Below are positions 56,901-64,000 of a DNA stretch of 64,000 nt, piece after piece. The notes below the pieces were generated by a model. That model did not search any database, was not told the origin of the DNA, and saw only the letters and a list, made by a program, of their open reading frames with translations. The translations under genes and the position numbers were made by a program. Numbering within the stretch: the stretch's first letter is position 1; the number at the start of each line of letters is the position of its first letter. The DNA is from Lagopus muta (Eukaryota > Chordata > Aves > Galliformes > Phasianidae): positions 29,053,001 through 29,117,000 of the forward strand of contig NC_064437.1 in assembly GCF_023343835.1 (NCBI RefSeq), read 5' to 3'.

Positions 56901-59900
56901 GGACCATATCAAGGTGGTTTTGGAGATCTGCAGGGAAGAGACTCCACAGCCTCTCTGGACGTGTGCTGTTTCCCTGATCACATAGGAGTTGTTTCAAGAA
57001 TGATGGTTAAAATCAGTAAGAAAATAATTCTGGGCCACATTTTCAAAAAGGATTTGCACTGGGGCACTTCTCTGCATCAACAGTGGTGTGTCTACCAAAG
57101 CATTTCTGAAAAGGAATAGGGCCTACATATGTTGTGATTGACTGCACTAGTTGTCAGTGTGCAAGTACTGCATCTTAGTTGTTGATGTACTGCACTGGAA
57201 TACTTTAGACCTAAAGTGGATATTTTGGGGGGTGGGTTTTTTTTTTTTTTTGTTTGTTTAGGATGCTTAGCATCTCATAGAATGGAGCTAAGAATTAACC
57301 ATTACTTGGTATTTTCAAAATTATCATATGATCTGTTGCATAGAGCTGTATTTTACAATTAAGTAATTATCTAGCAAAGTTATGATTGCTGCATAGGCAG
57401 GATTGGAACAGCTTTAGACCAGCAGGGGAGTGCTCTGCTGATGCAGTGGATTAATTCCACGTGCCTGAGCAAAAATGGTTTTTATTTTTTAAAGAATTAT
57501 CATTTTAGGTAATGCTTTTTCTGCATTAAAATTGTTAGCCTGTACTGCTAAATCTAAGACCTTGAATCTTGGTCTCACACCTTTAGTCTTACTGGAATTA
57601 TGCTGTAGTGTAGCTATGGTTATCTAAAACCCTGCTATTTTTTGACATATGGGTAATGCATAAGAAAATAATTTGAGAACTTCTCCAGCAGAACAAGTTT
57701 GAAGTATCTGTATTTTTTTATACCATACAGTCATAAATTTCACACAAACTAATACATGTCCATTCATCTTATCCATCACACTCCAGCCACAGTTCTGATC
57801 CACTCAGTTTCTGTCAGGACTTCCTCTGACTCCCCACAGACTCCATTCCTCTTAAATTTGGGTGGGACTCCCTAAAAAATTTTCTCTGGAAGGTCCTGAA
57901 ACTTTCCTTCTTACCTGAACTTATTTTTAATTTTTGTTGTTGTTGTTGTTAAATATTACAGACAAACAAATACAGTACAAGTGCACAAAGGAGGAGATAA
58001 CAAGCAGTAGGGAAAATCCCTCTCTTGCTCTGTTCTTCCAAAAAGCAAACTCCTTTTCTTGGTGACAACCTGCAGATGCAAAATTTTCATTGAATTGGCT
58101 GTGAGAGGTTATCACCAAGCTTTTGAGAGGGAGCATTATACATAGATGAGAGGAGCACAAGGATGAGCAAACTGAAAAAAGAGTCTAAGCATTCAGAGGA
58201 CATAGGCTGGTGCAAGCAGGAGAAGCCTTTGCTGATAGGAGCTGGCTATGTTTGGGAACTTACCCCCTGTGCAGACTTTGTTGAAGTCAGGGCAGCACTC
58301 CTTGTAGTGTTGGCAGCTATAATCACAGTGGCAGACATGCTCTCTAGAATACCCTTCCCCACATCTCCCTGTACAGCTCCATAAATCTAAAATCACACGA
58401 CACATGATGTAAACATTGCCAAACTGAAGTGGTATGTGAGGAAACTGAATGGCAAAGCAGGAAGATTTACGTTTCCCTGAAGAATGCCATTTCTGTACTC
58501 AGAGCAATGGAAGCTGTGAGCCAGTGCAGCCCGTTTGGAAGTCCTGCAGATCAGAGCTGATCCCTGGGCTGGCCAGTGAGCAGGCAGCAGAGATGGGCTC
58601 TGTCTGGTTTGTCCTGTTTCTCCTAAAGATCAGAGGATCCTGAGGACCAGTTCGGTGACACGGCTGCACTGGTTATGGCATTCAGACTTGTTCCAATTTA
58701 TCTGAGGCAATGTATCAGGCACTATGTCATTTCATTTTCTAACTTAATGCACTCTAAGCATGGCCACAGAAGTGTAACTGCACCAGTGTACCTGACAGAT
58801 ACATTAGGCCTGCCAGATTTTTACTTTGGTAATGTTCTTTGTAATAAAATCAGCTCAAGTTTTAAATGGTGAGCACTGCCCTAATAAATATAGGTCCCCA
58901 GAGCCATTTTTAAGCCTGCCCTTCACATAGTTGTTTTTTGCTTTTTTTTTCCTCCAAAGTCAGAGAAGAATTTGGTGCTCACCCTGAGGCTAGGAGAAGT
59001 TGAGATCTGGTCCTGCAGCATTCTACAAAGTGCTCCTGTTTACTAATGAGAAGGTTGCTACTAGCAGAATAACCTAGGTGCTTATTTCACACTGGCAATA
59101 TGGCTCGACTGCTGCAGTGCTGCAAAATGCCATATAATAAATATGTGGTGCAGGCCACAGGTGGCAAGCAAGACAGCAGATATCTGCTTCCAAAGTATCA
59201 GATATTCACCTGGGCTTACTCCCCCTCCTACCTGAATCCCCCACTAATGTGATGCTCTATCACTTCTTCTGGAAATGCAGGACCACAAGTGGAGTGTCCC
59301 TAAATACAAACAAAAAGCTGAACAATCAGCGAGCTACAACAGACTTTGGGTAATCAGCTAAAACATCGAGGAACAACAAAGAAACAACAAGGAATAACAT
59401 GTAACACAACACAACACCAAAGACAGCCATTTCTACCAGTACACACGCTGTGCATGTGGAGGTAGAATATAGCATAACAAAAGATTGAACCTGTGAACCT
59501 GTACTGAGATTTTTCAGCAATTCAGTAGTGAAGGATGGAAAACACCTCAATGCTTACAGCTACTCTTGGCAAGAATGTGATTTTTGGAGGAAATAGTATG
59601 AAGGCACCCAACGACCTCAGGGGGAGCAGAGCCAGACATTGCTGCCCTGCAGGTAGTGCCTGACATCTGCTGAGCCCTGGTGAGCTGCTCACCTGCACAG
59701 TAAAATGTGTTTCACAAGCCAGTGATACACTGTGTTATCAGTGTAACCACTTCAGAGCCCCTTGAGAAGAAGCACATCAGGGGGCTTGCCAGGCTATTGG
59801 TCCTTCCACTCCTTCTTCATGGGGCTGTTCAGTTAGAAGGCAACTGCAGAGCTTTGAGAGTAAATTACGATCTGCAGTATTGTACATGCAATTGCCAAAA

Positions 59901-60453
59901 TCAGCCTGTGCATTTACTAGCAAAGGACTTAGTCCCACGTGCACATTCCTTTCCCCATCCCATCCTGTTTAGGTATTTCTACCTCAATTTTATGGATATT
60001 ATAATTCTAAATTCTTCCTTGAAGTATATGGCCAATCATTTCTGCTAAATATATCAGCAGAAGGACAACAGGATCAGTAGAATATGTCTGCAGGAAGAGA
60101 CATAAATTTATACGAATCTTGCCTAATATTCATACATATGCTATTTCTCAAAAACATAGGACTGTGGTCTACCAAAATTAATTTATGAAATTATTCAGTG
60201 AAGATAAAACCGAATCATAATGACTGCGTGTGAAAAAAAAAAAATGTTTTAAAGCTTAGTATTTTTATGAAGATAAATTCGAAGCTTCATTTTGAAGCTT
60301 TCTTATCATTTTTCAGATCTCCTTGGCAGCCTCCCTTCAACCGGATGTTACAGTACCTTGAGAAGCCACTTCTTGAATCAGGGACAGTGAAAGGATCACC
60401 AGGGATATGTAAACTATGTTCCATATGATCATTACTTTCAGGTACGACATCAT
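41859..60453 (-). CDS. PRG4: PRG4, lubricin / proteoglycan 4 (secreted boundary lubricant)
   Basis: Secreted mucin-like glycoprotein that lubricates joint and other surfaces (family knowledge). Eleven coding exons join in one frame to 6,087 nt (2,028 residues). The order is signal peptide (about 1-32), two somatomedin-B domains (about 33-113) with eight Cys each, a short Lys/Pro/Ser linker (to about 144), a giant Thr/Pro/Glu mucin exon (about 145-1,763), and a hemopexin-like C-terminus ending DWYNCPEK. Human PRG4 is about 1,404 residues; the excess is in the mucin exon. I see no counterpart of the mammalian Ser/Lys-rich heparin-binding exon, nor of part of the linker between mucin and hemopexin; they may be lost or unrecognised. 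The start is placed at the first of in-frame ATGs (60,453); the alternative at 60,432 gives a 25-residue leader that aligns better with mammals. Confidence 0.97.
42905..43030 (-). CDS. PRG4: PRG4 hemopexin exon
   Basis: Encodes [17 protein letters not shown], then [21 protein letters not shown] and [11 protein letters not shown] are near-identical to mammalian PRG4. Acceptor gcag, donor gtaagt; both ends are split codons. The intron to the last exon (41,963-42,904) holds nothing recognisable. Confidence 0.95.
43247..43426 (-). CDS. PRG4: PRG4 hemopexin exon
   Basis: Encodes [19 protein letters not shown], then [18 protein letters not shown]. Very basic (RRRF, KCQRKAR). Acceptor ttttag, donor gtaact. 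An A run on the + strand (43,208-43,229) sits in the intron just beyond the donor. Confidence 0.94.
44289..44445 (-). CDS. PRG4: PRG4 hemopexin exon
   Basis: Encodes [19 protein letters not shown] and [10 protein letters not shown]. The YWRF and GYP motifs are the hemopexin blade signature. Starts in phase 0 at acceptor ctag and ends with one base of the Asp codon; donor gtaagt. Confidence 0.95.
44805..44840 (+). repeat. G-rich run, possible G-quadruplex
   Basis: ggggct followed by a run of 12 or more G, then cgggagggg and agggg, inside a PRG4 intron. The G-rich strand is + (the PRG4 template strand). Four or more G runs closely spaced meet the usual quadruplex pattern. Confidence 0.6.
45071..45210 (-). 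CDS. PRG4: PRG4 hemopexin exon
   Basis: Encodes [16 protein letters not shown], then [27 protein letters not shown] and RCNC(D/E)GKTFF match mammalian PRG4 almost exactly. Acceptor gcag, donor gtggga, ends in phase 0. Confidence 0.95.
45362..45451 (-). CDS. PRG4: PRG4 first hemopexin exon
   Basis: Encodes [17 protein letters not shown] and [11 protein letters not shown]. The Cys of DLCSGKP begins the hemopexin fold. Opens with two bases that complete an ATG codon with the preceding mucin exon. Acceptor ttgcag, donor gtacgc. More GC-rich than its surroundings. Confidence 0.93.
46108..50964 (-). CDS. PRG4: PRG4 giant mucin exon with ~48-bp tandem repeats
   Basis: One uninterrupted exon of 4,857 bp (1,618 codons). 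From 50,940 down to about 47,800 it is a tandem array, roughly 65 units by length, of a 16-residue unit close to [16 protein letters not shown]; some units lose one or two codons. From 47,800 to 46,108 the array decays into irregular Thr/Lys/Ala-rich sequence. Almost every unit offers several Thr for O-glycosylation. Acceptor cttacag at 50,967-50,965. Donor gtaagt at 46,107 is strong and gives the phase needed by the next exon; alternative donors lie at 46,072 and 46,068. The coding strand stays open in all units although the array has clearly been rearranged. Confidence 0.95.
47800..50940 (-). repeat. PRG4: 48-bp coding minisatellite in PRG4
   Basis: On the + strand the unit reads as variations on tcttcaggtttgggtgttgt then tggtgcctcagtggcttcag. 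Units vary at the acidic triplet (EEE, DEE, PEE, AED, PED). Larger blocks recur at offsets of about 615 bp (48,066-48,450 against 48,681-49,065), 288 bp (50,321 against 50,609) and 240 bp (49,267 against 49,507). Almost all units keep the frame, with 45-bp variants among the 48-bp ones. Confidence 0.95.
51062..51117. repeat. Degenerate AATAGCACA tandem repeat
   Basis: Five or so imperfect copies of a 9-10-base word (aatagcaca) in the PRG4 intron just beyond the mucin exon acceptor. Confidence 0.7.
51632..52528 (+). mobile_element. CR1 LINE 3' fragment, well preserved, in PRG4 intron
   Basis: Runs from the end of the RT domain to a tail of repeated ATTCTGTG (52,500-52,528). About 228 codons of ORF2 remain open (51,653-52,339), reading [19 protein letters not shown] and [15 protein letters not shown]. 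Antisense to PRG4, ending about 670 bp upstream (in + coordinates, downstream) of the mucin exon acceptor side. The most intact, hence probably youngest, CR1 in the window. Confidence 0.93.
52826..53086. repeat. AT-rich simple repeat with 151-bp tandem duplication
   Basis: Built almost wholly of TTATA, TATATA and ATATTATA words. It contains a stray copy of the mariner end (gagggctgctct at 52,937-52,948) exactly 151 bp before the genuine one at 53,088. Confidence 0.85.
53087..53602 (+). mobile_element. Mariner element, Galluhop type
   Basis: Starts tgagggctgctctgaaagta and ends with the inverted counterpart (ttattttcagagcaacctcc then a). It is bounded by TA on both sides (53,085-53,086 and 53,603-53,604), the mariner target duplication. 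Internal sequence such as atggcagcagaggggtaatc and cagtggatgtgagcgcagtg matches the known chicken element. Only broken scraps of transposase remain, so it is non-autonomous. Lies in the PRG4 intron before the mucin exon. Confidence 0.88.
53605..55037. other. PRG4: PRG4 intron sequence, no feature
   Basis: Between the mariner element and the linker exon. I looked for a Ser/Lys-rich coding exon like that of mammals in either flanking phase and did not find one with convincing splice sites. Confidence 0.5.
55038..55130 (-). CDS. PRG4: PRG4 linker exon (Lys/Pro/Ser-rich)
   Basis: Encodes [19 protein letters not shown], then [11 protein letters not shown]. Resembles the start of the mammalian linker after the second SMB domain (NPTSPPSSKKAPPP). 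Acceptor ttcag, donor gtagga; both ends split codons compatible with SMB2 and with the mucin exon. Confidence 0.88.
55457..55545 (-). mobile_element. CR1 3'-tip fragment
   Basis: About 90 bp: + strand shows atcatagaatcatagaatgc, then ttcatctagttccaaccccc, the reverse complement of a CR1 3' end. Sense with PRG4, in the intron between the linker and SMB2 exons. Confidence 0.8.
56426..56545 (-). CDS. PRG4: PRG4 somatomedin-B domain 2
   Basis: Encodes [19 protein letters not shown], then [16 protein letters not shown]. The eight cysteines in CxxxC, CxC, CC and single-C spacing define the SMB knot. Acceptor gtag, donor gtaaga. Confidence 0.97.
56843..56965 (-). mobile_element. CR1 3' fragment, degraded
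   Basis: + strand pieces cctgctctagcagggccgcc and gactccacagcctctctgga follow the order of an antisense CR1 3' region. Short and diverged. Confidence 0.65.
56966..58263. other. PRG4: PRG4 intron between SMB1 and SMB2, no feature
   Basis: Ordinary intron sequence with a T run (57,237-57,252) and a short TTG repeat (57,935-57,949). Nothing coding recognised. Confidence 0.6.
58264..58386 (-). CDS. PRG4: PRG4 somatomedin-B domain 1
   Basis: Encodes [19 protein letters not shown], then [17 protein letters not shown]; eight Cys in the SMB pattern. Acceptor tttag, donor gtaagt. Introns on both sides are about 1.7-2.0 kb. Confidence 0.97.
58387..60356. other. PRG4: PRG4 intron after the signal-peptide exon, no feature
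   Basis: About 2 kb with no convincing exon, transposon or RNA gene on either strand. Confidence 0.6.
60357..60453 (-). CDS. PRG4: PRG4 signal-peptide exon
   Basis: From the ATG at 60,432 it reads [19 protein letters not shown], then QEVASQ and a split Asp codon, mirroring the mammalian leader that ends in SSQD. Two further in-frame ATGs sit upstream (60,453 and 60,450), adding MMSYLKV. The exon starts at 60,455 after tttttag. Donor gtactg is non-ideal. Confidence 0.9.
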
Positions 60454-60983
60454 CCCTAAAAAGAAATAATTTCACATAATTACATGCAATTCTTGTATTT
60501 TTTAATAATTAATTTGTTAAACTTGAAATGCATATCTTTATACAGAACACGAGTTTCACTGCAACACAGCTCACATTAAAATTACTCCAGGAGAAGTTGG
60601 TAATTTATAATTACTCCTTAAACCCTCTCATAGTAGCTGATTAGCTGCTAAATTTTTCAGTAAGACTAGGAATATTCATTATTAACAAATGGGATCTGAA
60701 GTCAGTCTCCTCGTTTGAAATGGGTGGAGTTTGGTACACCAGTCTCTAAGACTACAATACTGATAAAGGTAAATCTAGAACCAAAATCAATACTGCCAAA
60801 AGAGTGATTAATCAGCATATTTTTATAAACATAATCCGTCATCAAAATATTAGTGCTTAAGCATGACAAATGAAATGACAAAAGTAAATCTCTCTCAAAA
60901 AGGAAAAAGTCTGTTCTTTCTGCTGCAGCCCATCATTTTCTTTGCATCAGAATGCTCTGAGTAGAGAAGGGAATTACACTTAC

Positions 60984-61012
60984 CTAACGAAGATTGTGCC
61001 TGCTCTCAGGGA
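60984..61012 (-). other. PRG4: Candidate PRG4 untranslated exon 1
   Basis: On the - strand, sequence ending ttcgttag meets a strong donor gtaagt at 60,983, downstream of TATA-like elements. Splicing to the acceptor at 60,456 would place the first ATG two bases inside exon 2. Start point inferred, not seen; length probably 15-30 bases. Confidence 0.5.
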
Positions 61013-61024
61013 TGCTTCAGATGC

Positions 61025-61042
61025 CTTATATATCACTTTATA
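61025..61042 (-). promoter_or_regulatory. PRG4: Candidate PRG4 TATA elements
   Basis: On the - strand TATAAAG (61,042-61,036) and TATATAAG (61,032-61,025) lie about 25-45 bases upstream of the proposed short exon 1. A tissue-restricted gene with a TATA promoter would be expected. Confidence 0.45.
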
Positions 61043-61049
61043 ACTACGC

Positions 61050-64000
61050 TGGGGTGAACTAATTAGTCTGCTTGTTAAACATAACTGCCAATGACAGCCT
61101 ATGACAGCAGACTTTCCACATGTATTGGAAGAGATCCCAGATGACTAGACTAACAGAACATCTGGAAAACACTCCCATTAAGAAAAAAGATTACTGAACA
61201 AAATAAACAGAGACTTACTAGTCAAAACACATTTTGATCACTGAGTGAAATGAACAAATTGTCCTGAATGTATCTAGAACACATTAGGTATTATTGTAGC
61301 AATAAAAAATCATTATAGGCAAATGCTGAGTATATTTTCGTTCCTGTCAAAAGAAGCTTGGGTGACAGTAACCTAAAATTATGCAGTACTATCTGCTACT
61401 GATGGTGTTTCTTCTCCAAAAATATTCAAGATCAATTCATTCAACAATATATAATTTACCACTTGTGCACTGAATGTGTGCTACTTTCCCCTGAGTTGAA
61501 TAGAAATGTTGCCAAGGTGTTGGCTAGAAATCAAGCAATTTAGTCAAATCTCAAACTGATTCTATCTATTCTATGCAAAACATCAAAAATGAATGGAAGA
61601 AACATTAAACTGTTCTAAAAGTCTTCGTGATCATCCATTTCCTATTCAGAGTATTAGGAATGGCTACTTGTAATGCTCAGAGCTAAAGGACGCTTCTTGG
61701 AAACCTGAATGTCTAAATGACATTTAAAAATTAAATATTTAAATGTAGCAACAGATCTGGTGCTGTCAAGGACTAGCATTTAAGAATTGGCATACATGTA
61801 ATATCTATTTGTCTGGTTTTGTTTTACAAGAGGAATTTCACTTCATTTTGTAAAAAAAGTGGCAAAAGACTCCACCTGAAAACGCTGCATTTCTTGTATT
61901 CCATGTAATTACTATACTCTAAATTACAGTTTTCTGTTGTCAGGCCTTTGGAGCCCCTGAAAAACTAGCTTTCTATTCAAAACTTTCTCAAAAGAGAGTA
62001 TTAATCACACAAAGCTATCTTGAACTGTCAGGTGATTTTCATGTTCTGGATAAGCTGTACATGTGTCACTAGGGATATCAGCAAACCCTTCCTCATTCAT
62101 CATACTGGTTACTTTTGAATGTAGGCTTTTAAAGCTAAAACACCGGTGTGTCAACTGGTGTCAACCGGTGTGTCTCCATTCACTATTATAAAAACCTAGT
62201 ACTCGACCTCTACAGAATGTGCCCACTCTATGGCTTCATTTAATTTACGTAGCAACTTCACAGCATTATGCTGCTTTAAACCACTTTGAAGGAAAACATT
62301 TCCAGCTAACCACCCTGCCCAATCCAGTTTGACAGAAAATGGTTTTGTTGTGTTTGTTGTTTTTTTGTTTGTTTGTTTGTTTGAATTTCAGAACAGACTG
62401 GTTTTTATAAAAGGGCTCAAATCAAGTAAATGATTTTGAAGAGTATTACTTGGTCAGAAAGCCAACATTTTCAATGAACATTTTATCTCTACACTGTAAC
62501 ATTCTGAAAAGTAATGTTTGCTTTGTCTTTCAGGCAATATATATAAAACCTTATAATTAGTTCTATTGGGTAGATATGAGCTGAGCAGTAATTTAATTAG
62601 ACAAAGTCTTCAGGCAGCATAAGCCCTTGATGAAATATTTTTATGTGTATCCCAAATGTTATCTATATTTCCTAGCTTCACAGACTGAGCACATTGAAAA
62701 TAAAATAAATTGCTTTGCACACTGAAATCATCACAGTTATAGCACTATTTTTTTGTATTTAATTTTTGACTAACGAAACCCACATGCTGATGCCCATTAC
62801 TCAGCTATATTCTTACGCCTTTCCAGGTCTTGGCTTTTTCTGAAGTTCATCAGGCAGTTACATTCATGATAGTGCTTTCTGGGCTGTGCTCATATCCTCT
62901 GAGATTCAGGCAGAAAATGTATGCCAGTAAGATCCAAGAAAATGGTCATGGTGTCAGTCTGAGTCTGGTCTGACTCATGCTTTATTGCTTGTCGGTCCTG
63001 TTATTGATCCCCAGTGTTAACCCATTAGTATGCTCAAAGTACAATTTCTACATTAAAAATAAAAGTTACGTTTGGAACATTATGGATCCCTGTGAGAACT
63101 CAGGTGGCTGCATTAGCAGGAGGAATGTGCCAGCAGGAGTCATACAGAGAAACAGCTGAGCAACAGTACAGCAAGTGAAGAGAAAACAAAAGACAGTGTT
63201 TTTAGGGTAGTGCTTATTTACTGAATACTCACTGATTAGTGTACCCCTTTTTAATCTTTACATAGTAGGAATCATAAAAGAAATGTAACTGAAAAATTAG
63301 ATGAGAGTGTTGGGAGTTGAATTAAATTAGTTCCTAAGAAGAAGAATTATGAAGAGTCCAGGAACACTTTTGCTTTCTTTCTTGGTGGGGTGAGGAAGGA
63401 GAATGATGCAGAGAAGGAAGAAGCCCTAACGTGGGAAGGGCATGGGGTTACAAATTAATTCTTCTGTGCAACTGGCAACTGACCAAGGGAAATTTCCTTC
63501 TGTTACCTTTTATGATCAATCACCTTTTCCTTACAGGTACTGGTTACATTTTATTTGCATATTTTATTTGATTCTAGGGGAAAGAAAAAAAAAAAAGGGA
63601 AGAAAAAGAAATACTTAACTTTGAAAAACACTTAAATATACTGACTTAATGACTTTTAAGAATACTTTTAAGAATATTAACACCATTGATTTTCTGTGAT
63701 ATAGGAATATTGTGAGAAGTATTTTTCCACACAGCGACATCAGGTGAGGCAGTAACAATAGATGGAAGATGAAGGCTGAAATCTGCATGGTGTCTGTGCT
63801 ATTTTTATAGGACTATTGAGATCAGTAGGAGAACAGCTTTTATTCCAGAAGACCCTGTAGTAGTTCTCACAGCTGCAGACGTTACTGAATATCCTGAGAG
63901 GCAGAACGAGGGGAAGCCAATCTGCTGGATGTTACACATGGAGATATGCATAACTTGATTTTCTCTGAAACCTTATCTCTAATAATCACTCAATAGCTAT
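61050..64000. other. PRG4 5' flank, no gene seen
   Basis: AT-rich sequence with no reading frame that looks coding, no recognisable transposon and no RNA gene. Minor features are a T/G-rich run at 62,341-62,385 (repeated GTTT) and a small local repeat of ccggtgtgtc near 62,141-62,177. PRG4 regulatory elements may lie here but none can be named from sequence alone. Confidence 0.6.

Noticed and set aside
60287-60475. 62-codon - strand frame starting MKLFLFRDD
   Set aside because: Another frame across the signal-peptide exon; the neighbouring frame gives the leader and correct phase.
1-64000. tRNA, snoRNA or microRNA genes within introns
   Set aside because: No cloverleaf, box C/D or H/ACA pattern or convincing hairpin was recognised by eye; a covariance-model scan would be needed to exclude them.

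Overview
This window is vertebrate, and specifically bird, nuclear DNA, most likely from a galliform such as chicken. The evidence is two intron-rich genes recognisable residue by residue, seven CR1-family LINE pieces, a mariner element of the Galluhop type and an avian solo LTR. All gene models below come from reading splice sites and codon phase by eye; no alignment or search was run.

Positions 1-41,820 hold TPR on the + strand. It encodes the large coiled-coil scaffold of the nuclear-pore basket. Fifty exons (2 to 51 by comparison with the mammalian gene) were placed. Every junction is phase-compatible, and they sum to 6,950 nt, or 2,316 codons including the stop. Only exon 1, with the promoter and about the first 50 codons, lies outside to the left. 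Exons 2-34 encode about 1,590 residues of almost unbroken coiled coil. Exons 35-51 encode the Thr/Pro-rich, acidic and finally Arg/Gly-rich tail. The introns carry a solo LTR (intron 14), CR1 pieces (introns 22, 29, 41 and 46) and many homopolymer tracts.

Positions 41,770-61,010 hold PRG4 (lubricin / proteoglycan 4) on the - strand, convergent with TPR. Eleven coding exons were placed: a signal peptide, two somatomedin-B domains, a short Lys/Pro/Ser linker, one giant mucin exon of 4,857 bp, and six hemopexin-like exons. They sum to 6,087 nt, or 2,028 residues, with no frame break. The mucin exon is built from a roughly 48-bp tandem repeat that is much more acidic than the mammalian lubricin repeat. 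A TATA-like element and a short untranslated first exon are proposed near 61,000.

The two genes end tail to tail. One perfect 12-bp palindrome (41,789-41,800) supplies an AATAAA to each strand, so their 3' UTRs probably overlap by a few dozen bases. From about 61,050 to 64,000 I see no gene. No RNA gene, CRISPR array or microbial-type system is present. The most notable signals are the shared poly(A) palindrome, the acidic and recently rearranged mucin repeat, and a tandem duplication that copied the end of a mariner element.
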